DNA of 51,732 nucleotides, taken from Anaerolineaceae bacterium. Lineage in GTDB: Bacteria; Chloroflexota; Anaerolineae; Anaerolineales; Anaerolineaceae. Positions 44,501-51,732 of the stretch are shown piece by piece (position 1 is the first letter of the stretch; each line of letters opens with the position of its first letter). The stretch covers positions 1 through 51,732 of the forward strand of contig PABH01000043.1 in assembly GCA_002702705.1 (NCBI GenBank), read 5' to 3'. A program made the translations under genes and the position numbers. The notes under the pieces are model-generated. The model saw only the letters and a program-made list of their open reading frames with translations. It was not told where the DNA came from and made no database searches.

Positions 44501-46444
44501 ATTCCAATTCCCTTAAGTACTTCGGAGCATACAGCCCAATGGAACCAAGATTCAGCATTAAGCAAACAACAGGATTTTATTAATGGAGATATTAATATAC
44601 TGAGCTGCTCAACTACATTCGAACTGGGTGTGGATGTGGGTGAGTTACAGGCAGTATTAATGCGTAATATGCCGCCGACAACCGCAAATTACGTGCAAAG
44701 AGCCGGCCGTGCAGGTCGCCGCACTGATTCCGCCGCATTTTCACTAACTTTTTGCCAAAGACGATCTCATGATTTGATGTATTATGAAAATCCCGTCAAG
44801 ATGGTGGCAGGTTTGATGCCACCACCCATTATCAGTTTACATAATGAAAAAATTATTCGAAGGCATGTACATTCAGTTTTATTTTCCGCTTTTTTTCGCT
44901 GGGCGGTTGATCAATCACAGGTTGACTTTAGAAAAGTATGGCAGTTCTTTTTTGGAGAAAAGTACAGCAAATCAATTGAATTTGTACCTTTGGGTTTGGA
45001 TTTGTTAAAGGAATATCTTGGTAAACAACCAAAAGAAATATCTAACGCTTTAACTCGAATTATTCCAGAAGATTTACAAGAAAGATTTTTAATAAAATCA
45101 TGGGGCTGGATTGATCAACTTTATATATCAAAATTTACCGAAGAATTTAATACTGATTTCGAAGAACCCCCATTAAATAGAACAATTGACGAACTGACAA
45201 ACGATTTTGAGATAATTAAAAACACAATAGAAAAATATAGTGAAAATAAAGACCATTTTTCAGCTGGTCGCCTACAAATGACACTTAATACTCTAGAAGA
45301 TCAAGATTTATTAGGTTTTCTGGGTTCGCGAAATATTTTACCGAAATATGGATTTCCAACCGATGTTGTCCCTTTACGAACGAACCATATCCAACTGGAT
45401 GAAGCCAAACAAATTCAATTGGATCGTGACTTGCGGATGGCAATTGGAGAATATGCACCTGGCAATAGTGTAACAGCTGCAAAAAAGGTTTGGGAAAGTG
45501 GTGGTTTATATAAACCTTTAGGAAAAATGTGGGACACATTTAATTATGCAGAATGTCCTGGATGTCATCAATTTTTCTTATCCAGAACGGATCAATTTGA
45601 TGTTTGCCCAAAATGTAACGAAGGGTTTAATGTTGCACACAAACGGAATAAAGGTAGATTTGTCATTCCGCAATTTGGGTTTTTAGCAAAAAATGATACC
45701 GGCAGAAAGTCGGGTGAAAGTCGCCCTATTCGGAATTATGCTTCGGTCACTCACTTCGCAGAATACAGCATTCCCGGCAAACAGGCCATGTTAGATTTGC
45801 CATTAATACCGTACTTATCCTTCGAGAACAGCGATTTAGAAATACACCATTGTTATTCGCGTTATGGATGGATGGCTGTAATCAATAAAGGAACGATGAA
45901 TATGGGGTATCAAATTTGTAGTGTGTGTGGTTTTGCAAAACCTGCATATCCTCCATCAAAATCCTCTCCCCATAAAAATATAATTTCCGGCAACATTTGC
46001 AAGGGTAAATTAGAGAATTATTCATTGGGTCACCGGTATATGACCGATGTATTGGAATTACAATTTGTTTCAAAAAATCATGAAATCTTTGATGAAAATA
46101 CATCGAGATCAGTTATGTATGCTTTGTTAGAAGGGGCAAGTTCTGCTTTAGGTATTCGGCGTGACGATATTAATGGCACTTTACATTACCGGGAAAATTA
46201 TGGTAATCCATCAATCATATTATTTGATGATGTTCCTGGTGGAGCGGGCCATGTGGAAAGAATTAGCGAACACCTTGAAGAAACAATTCGTGAATCCTAT
46301 GAAAGAGTACACCATGAATGCTGTGGTCCTGAAACTAGTTGTTATGAATGTTTAAGGAATTACCGTAATCAGCCTTATCATGATATTTTAAAACGAGGAT
46401 TAGCAGAAAATTTTCTTGGACAATACTATTTTAGAATAACTTAA
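41504..46444 (+). CDS. DEAH-box helicase with zinc clusters and DUF1998 (DruE-like)
   Basis: A 1,646-residue superfamily 2 helicase. I chose the ATG at 41,504 (AAGGA 11 bases upstream) over one at 41,468. Motifs: Walker A VVTTGTGSGKTETFLIP (residues ~105-125), motif II FIVVDEAHIYNG, motif III TIATSATLGRG, motif V STTFELGVDVGELQAV, motif VI YVQRAGRAGRRTDS. Between and after the RecA lobes lie several cysteine pairs (CPDCGSP..LSCMNCGAL, CVGCGS, CSKCAN, CPGCHQF..CPKCNEG, CSVCGF). The C-terminus has the DUF1998 signature LFDDVPGGAGHVER then CYECLRNYRNQ. Comparable proteins are DruE (Druantia), the DISARM helicase/DUF1998 group and MrfA. Its last codon lies about 20 bases before a parA remnant, with no terminator seen, suggesting an insertion edge. 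Confidence 0.85.
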   Translation: MTINQSLNPINATNLIKNNYLRYLRTLYPIQDERLKADYWRVLEQEDTLVKGPLLEATPEFKKGRSIEDLILNNILEPEFRNLCSSALPLDRKLYLHQDQAIEKICKNKRNVVVTTGTGSGKTETFLIPILNHLLKEKRAGTLDQPGVRALLLYPMNALANDQMKRLRKVLESYPDIKFGRYIGDTEQTQYYAKKKFERQFHEDPLKNELISRDEMQAEPPHILLTNYAMLEFLMLRPKDHTFFDGDTANFWKFIVVDEAHIYNGAMGMEIAMLLRRVKDRVVQSQKGILQTIATSATLGRGEEDFPEIINFANTLFSETFEWIPEDSTRQDIVLSTRIPVQSKITAWKESSPQLFCELDNVLAEDLESHEQFQKIQKICSRFEVPKEVLIHALSFMERLEKKDALNGFLYELFKENQSLISLRELLSDKPNFLNSISDKIFNNLDQSQNYLVSLVNLAVRARPEPNSASLLPARYHVFARALEGGFVCLNESMHEHTSRFFLKRHETCPDCGSPVYEVLSCMNCGALYLIGDIDEPENKLVSSNMRLQDELNTKMHFYYVGSKVAEENEDIAIELGEELEDQTSSEEYTLCVGCGSITIKGDTAVQCSCPEKSSKIVVSQVDVPQNSHTLTKCVSCSSRNNNGIVYRFITGQDAPVSVLASALYQMLPGNSAEEFEEKPGQGRKLLTFSDSRQDAAFFAPYLDQSYQRLLRRRLILKSLLEDEDSYLGEFNIDDVVRRLIPQVNQIQYFHEEASFDTKKQTVLTWLMQELVSLDKKNNLEGVGLIKFRFKVPSKWKAPEIFKSAPWNLTDEQAKNVYVLLIETLRQQGVIRFPDYISPQDDAFAPRNFAFFVNESDPDAKKHIFSWIPKRGSNRRLNILEKLLQVKNPEMPSEMVRSISLEALKGIWRSLTTDPVWEKTIVAATKKDPYQVKYTAWQMMPVINQKDHPIYRCSKCANVSPINVENICPIYNCDGQLNPFDRNLLVESENHYLNLYKNLIPIPLSTSEHTAQWNQDSALSKQQDFINGDINILSCSTTFELGVDVGELQAVLMRNMPPTTANYVQRAGRAGRRTDSAAFSLTFCQRRSHDLMYYENPVKMVAGLMPPPIISLHNEKIIRRHVHSVLFSAFFRWAVDQSQVDFRKVWQFFFGEKYSKSIEFVPLGLDLLKEYLGKQPKEISNALTRIIPEDLQERFLIKSWGWIDQLYISKFTEEFNTDFEEPPLNRTIDELTNDFEIIKNTIEKYSENKDHFSAGRLQMTLNTLEDQDLLGFLGSRNILPKYGFPTDVVPLRTNHIQLDEAKQIQLDRDLRMAIGEYAPGNSVTAAKKVWESGGLYKPLGKMWDTFNYAECPGCHQFFLSRTDQFDVCPKCNEGFNVAHKRNKGRFVIPQFGFLAKNDTGRKSGESRPIRNYASVTHFAEYSIPGKQAMLDLPLIPYLSFENSDLEIHHCYSRYGWMAVINKGTMNMGYQICSVCGFAKPAYPPSKSSPHKNIISGNICKGKLENYSLGHRYMTDVLELQFVSKNHEIFDENTSRSVMYALLEGASSALGIRRDDINGTLHYRENYGNPSIILFDDVPGGAGHVERISEHLEETIRESYERVHHECCGPETSCYECLRNYRNQPYHDILKRGLAENFLGQYYFRIT

Positions 46445-46466
46445 AACAATTTTTACTCCTATCCCT

Positions 46467-46640
46467 ATGCTAACCCCGATTCCAATCTCGACGGATGTTA
46501 AAGAAGCATATGGAGCAGGTTTACCATTACATAAATTCAATAACAAGGTTCCAGCAACAATAGCCTACATCGAACTTAGAAAATCTGTTATCAGAAAAAA
46601 TCGACAGCTAAAAGGTCAAGCAAGTGATGAAAGGAGTTAA
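46467..46640 (+). pseudogene. 3' remnant of a ParA-type ATPase gene
   Basis: The 57-codon frame reads TDVKEAYGAGLPLHKF then PATIAYIELRKSV, the C-terminal end of ParA/Soj-type ATPases. Everything encoding the P-loop is missing. The frame stays open back to about 46,443, where the helicase gene ends. It is followed after three bases by the parB-like gene, whose ribosome site AAAGGAG lies in the remnant's last codons. This looks like a parAB operon cut by arrival of the helicase unit. Confidence 0.6.
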
Positions 46641-46643
46641 GTA

Positions 46644-47906
46644 ATGGCGAAGCAGCGTGTTGAAAAAGAATTTTCAACTGGTAATTTTAGAAAAGAAACG
46701 TACTTTGCTGGGTCGAATCCAATCGAAGAATTCGACAGCCACGCCGATAAAAAAGATATGCTCTACACTGTACAAGCTATCTCCCTTGAATTGATCGATA
46801 TTGATTATTTTAAGAGAAAAGGAGGTGTGTTACCAAGGGTTTTAGGAGAGCGTGTTTTGTCTGGGCAGATGAGTCCAGCCGAAGCGATAACAAACTGGGA
46901 GGATATGGTTCTTGCCAACGAAAATAGAAAGCTGAAAACCACATTCAAAAAGCTGGTTATGCTTGCAGAACACATTAAAAGCACAGGTTTGCTTCACCCC
47001 ATACATATTTTCCCAAAATCTGAGGATATTGGTAGGTATCAGATCATAGAGGGTGAGAGACGATATTGGGCTCATTGGTTGCTAAGAAAACGCGGATTTG
47101 AGGATTATGCAGTTATACCGTCTGTCATTCAAGACGGTCCTTCTGATTTAATTCAATTCTCGGAAAATGAGGATTCCTCCCCGCTAACCACGTTAGGAAT
47201 AACAAGGCAAGCAGCATTAGCATATTTACATAAACTAGAAATTTTCCCAGAAGAAGAGTCATTCAAAGAAACGTCTTATTGGAGCTACTATAAATTAGCA
47301 GCTCAATCCGTAGAAGCACTAACTGGAATGAAGAGACTTCCAAATAATTTTTGGGAGGATATTCAACGCGATACCGGGAAAAGCCGTCCGCAAATATTGA
47401 GATATCTTAGTCTACTCACGTTGTCGAATGAGGCACTCGAAATTGCTGATCAATGGAACTTAGGTATAAATGTTTTGATTTCCATCATAGAGGCAGATGA
47501 TAATTTTCAAAACGAATTAGTAGAATTAGCTGCTTCTTACTTACTCCCAAAGAGTGATATCGAGCGTCTAGTGAGACTTAGCCGATTACCAAACAAGGCA
47601 ACGTACAGACAAGCTGTGGATACCATTAAAAATCCAAAACGGGATTCAAAAAAGAATAAGGTTTATTCAAGAAGCTCATCCATTGAATCAAGTTCATTGA
47701 AAGTATTGGAATCTATATCTAGATTAAAAAAAGTTACAAGTGGAGATTTTACTAGTTTCGCCAGGAGAATAATCGGAAATGTTCATCCGGATCAAGTCTC
47801 TGAGTTGATTGCAGATTTTCAATCAATACTTGAATCGCTAATCTACGAATATGAACAAGCATTTAAAAGCGATAGTGAAAACGTAAATTCAAAAACTTAT
47901 TTTTAG
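46644..47906 (+). CDS. parB: ParB/Spo0J-family partition-like protein
   Basis: A 420-residue protein. The ParB N-terminal domain is at residues ~40-165, with HPIHIFPKS and the CTP-binding box YQIIEGERRYWAHWLL. A helix-turn-helix region is at ~225-275 (GKSRPQILRYLSLLTLSNEALEIA). The C-terminal ~100 residues are basic then helical. It is longer than chromosomal ParB (about 280-300) and has an extra insert before the CTP domain (~55-95). The ATG follows AAAGGAG with seven bases between. Its ParA partner is represented only by a 3' remnant just upstream. It may act with a ParA elsewhere or be a leftover of a plasmid or integrative element. Confidence 0.8.
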   Translation: MAKQRVEKEFSTGNFRKETYFAGSNPIEEFDSHADKKDMLYTVQAISLELIDIDYFKRKGGVLPRVLGERVLSGQMSPAEAITNWEDMVLANENRKLKTTFKKLVMLAEHIKSTGLLHPIHIFPKSEDIGRYQIIEGERRYWAHWLLRKRGFEDYAVIPSVIQDGPSDLIQFSENEDSSPLTTLGITRQAALAYLHKLEIFPEEESFKETSYWSYYKLAAQSVEALTGMKRLPNNFWEDIQRDTGKSRPQILRYLSLLTLSNEALEIADQWNLGINVLISIIEADDNFQNELVELAASYLLPKSDIERLVRLSRLPNKATYRQAVDTIKNPKRDSKKNKVYSRSSSIESSSLKVLESISRLKKVTSGDFTSFARRIIGNVHPDQVSELIADFQSILESLIYEYEQAFKSDSENVNSKTYF

Positions 47907-47946
47907 ATTGGGGCTAAAACCGAACTCAATTATTCTTTCCAATATT

Positions 47947-47971
47947 AACTCGTCACCTGGTGACGAGTTTT
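47947..47971 (+). terminator. Intrinsic terminator after parB
   Basis: AACTCGTCACC and GGTGACGAGTT form an 11-base inverted repeat around a single T, followed by TTTTAAATTT. The physical hairpin is about 9 bp with a small loop. It sits 40 bases after the parB stop. Confidence 0.75.
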
Positions 47972-48129
47972 AAATTTGCAATAGTTTTTCAGGACGCCTT
48001 CTTACTTGATCTATTTTGAGATCAAAAGTCGACGTCAAACCTAGACCATCAATTAACTTGCACATAAAGTGCGGGCTTGTGATTCTGAAATAGTTTTTTA
48101 GAAGGGATGGCTGAGATCATGGATTTGTT

Positions 48130-48449
48130 TTGTCGCTAAAAATAAAAATGGACATTGTTCAAAGTGTTAATTTCAATAATAGGGAAAACAAAATAAAAAT
48201 ATCGGATCAATTGCTTGATGGGAGAGTTGTCACTTCTTCACCGGCAATAATTTCGTGCTCAACCAATAGCACCAGTCGGCTTGACGTGCATACGCTTGCG
48301 ATTCTTAATGAAAAAACTGGCTAAAAGCATCCAACCTTCAAGGAGATGAGAAATTAATCATCCAGGATAGCTTTCGTGAGCCCATGTTTGTAAGAGTCCC
48401 ATTCCCACCCTGGACGAAGCGCCCAGGTGAAGTACGGCTTAAAAAATAA
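48130..48449 (+). pseudogene. Frameshifted 3' remnant, possibly of a HerA/DUF87-type ATPase
   Basis: A frame open from 48,130 to 48,324 continues after a one-base shift at about 48,318 into WLKASNLQGDEKLIIQDSF then PMFVRVPFPPW, ending with a stop at 48,447. The 'GDE...DSFR.P..VR.PFPPW' end resembles the C-terminus of HerA-type (DUF87) helicase ATPases. No P-loop is present. The identification is tentative. The surrounding 47,972-48,698 stretch holds no other credible gene. Confidence 0.4.
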
Positions 48450-48698
48450 AATAACCATTAAGGTAAGAAGGAGAATTCGCTGTAATTATATTATTTTTTG
48501 ATTGGGCACTCGATGTGATTGGAGTAATTGATTATAATAATAAAAAATTAAATGAGATGTATACATCTGTGAACATGGATGATAATGAAAATCAGGACAT
48601 CTGAATTTTTAACTTACGATTTCAGAAATGAGTGGCTTACATAATCAATGATGATACTTAAATCACTTACAAATGATAATCACATATTTAAGGGAACC

Positions 48699-49109
48699 TC
48701 ATTTAGCTAAAAAAAATTTTGCAAATTCCTTTGGCAAGTTTAATAAATTTTCATAAACTTTTTCATCATCCAACGCTAATAACCAAGGTGCATCATCTTT
48801 GTGCTCAATCTGATCTCCAACTGGAATTACTCCGACGATAAGGCGATCATACATACAATTTGAGGTTTCGTAAAAACCCCATGATTCTCTAACACACCAC
48901 CAGGAACATTGATCACATTGGAATAAGATCGTAAATTCATGTACCGGAATTAATGAATCCCATTTCATATCCTCAGCAACAACTTTGGAAAAGTGCATCT
49001 CTTTTGAACAAAGTATATGACCACAGTGAAAACATGTTTTAATATGCCCTGGCATAATTGAAAAATACGATCTGAGATCATAGGATTCATATTGGATATA
49101 TTTTGTCAT
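48699..49109 (-). CDS. Small zinc-ribbon protein, unknown function
   Basis: A 136-residue protein with a good ribosome site (AAGGAG eight bases before the ATG). Two cysteine pairs, TCFHCGHI (residues ~25-32) and FQCDQCSWW (~63-71), are spaced as in a zinc ribbon; a further Cys-rich neighbourhood follows (WCVRESWG). The C-terminal part is acidic to neutral and helical. No membrane segment. I do not recognise the family. It is the only apparently intact gene between the parB terminator and the window's right-end TnpB. An inverted repeat ACGTAC-N10-GTACGT lies directly upstream and could control it. Confidence 0.6.
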   Translation of the reverse strand: MTKYIQYESYDLRSYFSIMPGHIKTCFHCGHILCSKEMHFSKVVAEDMKWDSLIPVHEFTILFQCDQCSWWCVRESWGFYETSNCMYDRLIVGVIPVGDQIEHKDDAPWLLALDDEKVYENLLNLPKEFAKFFLAK

Positions 49110-49126
49110 TTGACCTGCTCCTTTTT

Positions 49127-49148
49127 ACGTACCTTACCTTATGTACGT
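49127..49148. repeat. Inverted repeat upstream of the zinc-ribbon gene
   Basis: ACGTAC and GTACGT are separated by 10 bases, a spacing suited to a dimeric regulator. It lies 18-39 bases before the zinc-ribbon ATG, overlapping the end of the IS3 remnant, so an insertion-sequence origin is also possible. Confidence 0.4.
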
Positions 49149-49333
49149 CCAATCTGTGAAAAAAGAATAAGTTTTATAATTAGGGATGCATTTGCAAGTG
49201 GTCTGTAACCAAGTGCAATATGTAGTCTAATGGTATCGTAATGAACACGCCACAATTCTATGATTATTCGAGCTTCCTTGATTGAGTAAAATGTTTCAGA
49301 TAAGTCCAACCAGGAAATAAATGAATTTATCAT
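49139..49333 (-). pseudogene. IS3-family transposase OrfB C-terminal remnant
   Basis: The 64-codon frame contains ETFYSIKEARIIIELW then YDTIRLHIALGYRPLA, the C-terminal signature of the IS3-type DDE integrase (usually FYSLKEAQ..W..YN..RPHSALGYRPP). The N-terminal part, with the first catalytic residues, is absent, and the segment before FYS seems to have a small deletion. No terminal inverted repeats are evident. It is a non-functional leftover. Confidence 0.75.
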
Positions 49334-49579
49334 TTTTACAATCCCAACCTAAATATGAACATTCTTTATCTTACAATATCCGGAAAAATATTACCAATAA
49401 TTTTTACCGAGGAACCAATTAAAGTCTTAACTATCTTCCAAGCCCAGATAATTTTAAAACTTTTTTATAGAACTAAATTTTTTACTGATACATATTGTTT
49501 CCATCACATTGCGATCAGACCACTTAATACACTTGATTAAAGATCACTAGCATCTGACCGTCTAATGATTAAACCAATC

Positions 49580-49686
49580 TGTGGATAAATCAGAGTCGCA
49601 TCGTGTCCTGTTTGTGGATAAGTCAGAGTCGCATCGTGTCCTGTTTGTGGATAAGTCAGAGTCGCATCGTGTCCTGCTTGTGGATG
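49580..49686. repeat. 33-bp tandem repeat with DnaA-box cores (iteron-like)
   Basis: Three consecutive 33-base units start at 49,580, 49,613 and 49,646, with only one or two differences, and a fourth begins at 49,679 but stops after TGTGGAT. Each full unit starts with TGTGGATAA, whose complement TTATCCACA is the consensus DnaA box. Spacing of 33 bases is close to three helical turns. The units are contiguous, so this is not a CRISPR array. The frame is open through the units on both strands because 33 is divisible by three, but no flanking gene is convincing. AT-rich DNA follows at about 50,080-50,480. Confidence 0.7.
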
Positions 49687-50518
49687 AAAAGGTGTAACAT
49701 TTTATCCAACACTGTCTTATATGTTTCGGACCAACGCATTCTTTACTTTGCAAGTGGATGCTACCCTGCACCGCTCAACACACTGTATTTAGAGCCGGAT
49801 TTTGTCTGAACGATAAACCACCTATTTTGGATATTGCTCTTTTTTGATCAGTCAATTGCTCAAGATAATTCCTGGATTGAACATATTGGGGATAACTTGA
49901 TAGTGCGCTCTGACCCGTTTTCGTCCCTGATTACGCCTATTACCGGTTGTCCAACTTTTGGCGTTTCAGTAGTTAAGATACGTATCTCAATTTTCAAATA
50001 TACTTTTTCGTGTTGAAAACAAAAAACCCCATGGTTTTTTGTACCGTGGGCTTTTAAAAGCAAAGCTACCTCCGTGGAATTAATTTTTTTCGTATTTTTT
50101 GAGGCATCGTTTAATGTATTAGGTTTTTGAATTTATATAATAAATATTTTATAGCACATGTTTCGTGTTAATGCAAAAGATTTTTTGAGAATATCTTAGA
50201 TTCTTGTGTGACGTATTCGTGAAATGTTCTTGCAACTCGTTAATTATTTCAGCCCCGAATCGAAGAAATAATTAATTTCTTCTTCCCATAATGTTTGGCA
50301 CGAGGGTGATTTTTAAAATTCAGATATTGAATTTTAAATTTCCTCATTAGAGGCGCATCTTCCTTCTACTTAATGTAATCGGAAAAAAACTCGTAAAAAA
50401 TAGCCAGTATGATATTGTATATATATATTATTTAGGTATTTAACCTGGTGATTAACGTATCTTGTTTTTCTCGGTTTACACTCAAAATGAGTCTGGCTGG
50501 ATACACTGTTTGAAATAA
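49687..50518. other. Non-coding, partly very AT-rich stretch
   Basis: I find no supportable gene. A short open frame at 49,834-50,016 has no recognisable motif or ribosome site. The part from about 50,080 to 50,480 has long runs of A and T (for example around 50,410-50,440) and could serve as an unwinding element beside the DnaA-box repeats. A terminator-like hairpin sits at 50,028-50,055. Confidence 0.45.
50028..50055 (+). terminator. Terminator-like hairpin
   Basis: CCCATGGT and ACCGTGGG form an 8-bp stem with one G-U pair and a T-rich loop, followed by CTTTT. No intact gene precedes it on the plus strand, so it may be a relic of a lost unit. Confidence 0.45.
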
Positions 50519-51159
50519 ATGGATATATATGATTTCAATCAAACAGTGCGTTGGCGAAGAGGATTTATAGCAATGATAACTATGGATAAGTTGACTGCTT
50601 GTGATCTGTTAATGTCGAATATAGATTTGTTTTTTGGTATTCCTAAATGGAATAATGTTTGTCACCAATTCACCTGGAATTTTCTGGTCGACGAAAAGAA
50701 ATTTTGTTTTTTAGTGATCTGGGTGGCTGTCCATGAGTAGGTTACCTCAAATGTTTTTGAAATCTCGTTTCGTGATCATCAAGATTTTTTGGATCGATCA
50801 ACAGCCAAGGGTAATTTCATTTGACAAAGAACTGGCAGAGAGTCTTCCAAAAGGATCTGTAGTATCCATTCTTGCAGATACTGCTTGCTATCCAATCTCT
50901 TGATAGAGTTATTTCGGATACAGTATCTCAAAAAGGACTTTTTGACCGGCATATAATTGATACAGAATCTCTGGAAGTTTCCGGACACAGATATTAAGTC
51001 GGTCCATATAGAGCTTTTGCTGAAATTCCAGCTAGTGGCGAACCTGTGGCCAAAGTTACTTCTGTTCTCGAAGATGCACACGCAAATCATGTTGACCTCA
51101 AATCATAGGTTCGTGAGGCATATAGAATTGTTTCACCTAAGTCCATTCAATTCCAGTAA
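50519..51159 (+). pseudogene. Heavily decayed gene of unknown family
   Basis: Coding-like sequence moves through all three plus frames with internal stops. First frame: 50,519-50,740, ending FCFLVIWVAVHE, then past a stop into FEISFRDHQDFLDR. Second frame from 50,823: DKELAESLPKGSVVSILADT. Third frame from 50,896: LDRVISDTVSQKGLFDR, then past a stop VGPYRAFAEIPASGEPVAKV, and past another stop VREAYRIVSPKSIQF to a stop at 51,157. The conserved-looking peptides argue that it was once one protein. I do not recognise it. Confidence 0.45.
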
Positions 51160-51225
51160 GGCATTTTTATGGTCGATTTGGTAGGCAGGAAAAGTTGTTG
51201 GTGGTCAAAAGTCTGCATGCATGAA

Positions 51226-51732
51226 CTACCCCACAGCAAACTGTGGAGTTTCCAGCTTCGACGTCCCTGCCTGATTGTGTAAATATTGCACTTCAGGTCT
51301 TACTTGAACTCCACTGGCGTTACTTCCCGTAGCCCCTACGGTAGTTTGTTTTAAGATATTCTTGGCCGCATTGACATCTCGATTATGTTCAATTTGGCAT
51401 TGAGGACATTTCCATACACGTACATTCAGCGGCATTTCTTTCATCACATATCCACACTCAGAGCAGGTTTTTGATGATGGATACCATCGATCTATCATTT
51501 GGGTGTGACATCCATACCATTCTCCTTTATATTTCAACTGACGCACAAATTCACCCCAACTCGCATCCTGGATATGTTTCGCCAATCTTTTGTTTCTCAC
51601 CATGCCTTTGATATGTAGATCCTCTACTGCCAACAAGCTGTGTTCGTCGACTAAGGCTCTGCTCAGTTTGTGGTGGTGATCCAGCCTGGTGTTTTGCACA
51701 ACTTCGTGCAAGATAGCTACTTTTTGTTTTTG
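51226..51732 (-). CDS. tnpB: TnpB (IS200/IS605 OrfB), C-terminal part, cut by the window edge
   Basis: The frame is open to the window's right edge; 168 residues are visible. The RuvC-II catalytic glutamate is in LLAVEDLHIKGM, the zinc finger is SKTCSECGYV ... WKCPQCQ, and the RuvC-III aspartate is in HNRDVNAAKNIL. These are the parts of the RNA-guided nuclease TnpB that follow the bridge helix. In this family a guide (omega) RNA is transcribed from the 3' end of the gene and the element's right end, here towards lower coordinates, where a hairpin is visible at 51,231-51,246. Whether the N-terminal half is intact, and whether a TnpA accompanies it, cannot be seen. Confidence 0.9.
   Translation of the reverse strand, partial: QKQKVAILHEVVQNTRLDHHHKLSRALVDEHSLLAVEDLHIKGMVRNKRLAKHIQDASWGEFVRQLKYKGEWYGCHTQMIDRWYPSSKTCSECGYVMKEMPLNVRVWKCPQCQIEHNRDVNAAKNILKQTTVGATGSNASGVQVRPEVQYLHNQAGTSKLETPQFAVG
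51231..51246 (-). ncRNA. Hairpin at the tnpB 3' end, possible omega-RNA/right-end element
   Basis: CCACAG and CTGTGG pair around a four-base loop, inside the last codons of tnpB. IS200/IS605 right ends and TnpB guide RNA scaffolds carry such hairpins. The extent of any RNA cannot be fixed without a known element end, so the class is provisional. Confidence 0.35.

Noticed and set aside
49580-49686. CRISPR array
   Set aside because: The repeats are contiguous 33-base tandem units with no unique spacers, and there are only three full copies. No cas genes are near apart from the orphan CARF protein 36 kb away.
49834-50016. 60-codon plus-strand frame
   Set aside because: No ribosome binding site, no motif and no overlap with a conserved pattern. 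It lies in otherwise decayed DNA.

Overview
The window is about 51.7 kb of AT-rich bacterial DNA, roughly 35-40% G+C by eye, with one more GC-rich stretch. Genes are Shine-Dalgarno led and tightly packed. From about 74 to 37,127 every gene reads on the minus strand; from 37,411 to 47,906 they read on the plus strand; after that the DNA is mostly broken genes and insertion-sequence debris. No rRNA, tRNA or CRISPR array is visible. The gene set (AddAB-type UvrD/PD-(D/E)XK pair, BREX, CARF-HTH, DUF1998 helicase, ParB, TnpB) is compatible with an environmental anaerobe such as an Anaerolineae-type Chloroflexota, but no phylogenetic marker is present and that guess is weak. The whole window looks like a defence island.

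Region 1 (74-9,648, minus): a probable operon addB-like, addA-like, a small ubiquitin-like beta-grasp protein ending in Gly-Gly, and a DUF4132/DUF7737 protein. The codons of the terminal Gly-Gly are the ribosome binding site of the DUF4132 gene. Region 2 (9,996-12,289, minus): two small acidic proteins, one YubB/DUF1281-like, and a phosphoribosyltransferase-like protein.

Region 3 (12,518-35,238, minus) is the centrepiece: a type 1-like BREX set (brxA, brxB, brxC, pglX, pglZ and a BrxL-like ATPase) followed without strand change by a small membrane protein, a tail-anchored J-like protein with a zinc ribbon, a GrpE-like protein, an Hsp70, a TPR-membrane-OmpA protein, a ClpA/B-type unfoldase and a CARF-LuxR-HTH protein, closed by an intrinsic terminator at 12,457-12,486. 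A sigma70-like promoter inside the small membrane gene could start the chaperone part separately. The BrxL-like protein carries a MITD1-type (MIT_C, phospholipase D-like) C-terminal domain where the usual Lon-like domain would be. The Clp protein has lost the catalytic Walker B glutamate of its second ATPase. I infer a membrane-tethered chaperone/unfoldase module attached to BREX and perhaps controlled by a nucleotide-sensing regulator; this combination is the best candidate for an undescribed system.

Region 4 (35,559-46,444): a CBS-HEPN-DUF7662-DUF4268 protein diverges from a two-gene plus-strand unit (a 1,367-residue protein of unknown function and a 1,646-residue DEAH helicase with zinc clusters and DUF1998, comparable in layout to Druantia type III). 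A perfect 32-bp palindrome sits in the divergent promoter region. Region 5 (46,467-51,732): a parA 3' remnant, an intact parB-like gene with a good terminator, a decayed ATPase tail, a zinc-ribbon protein, an IS3-type transposase remnant, a three-copy 33-bp repeat carrying consensus DnaA boxes beside AT-rich DNA, a heavily frameshifted unknown gene, and the C-terminal part of a TnpB that runs off the window. This looks like plasmid or integrative-element remains.
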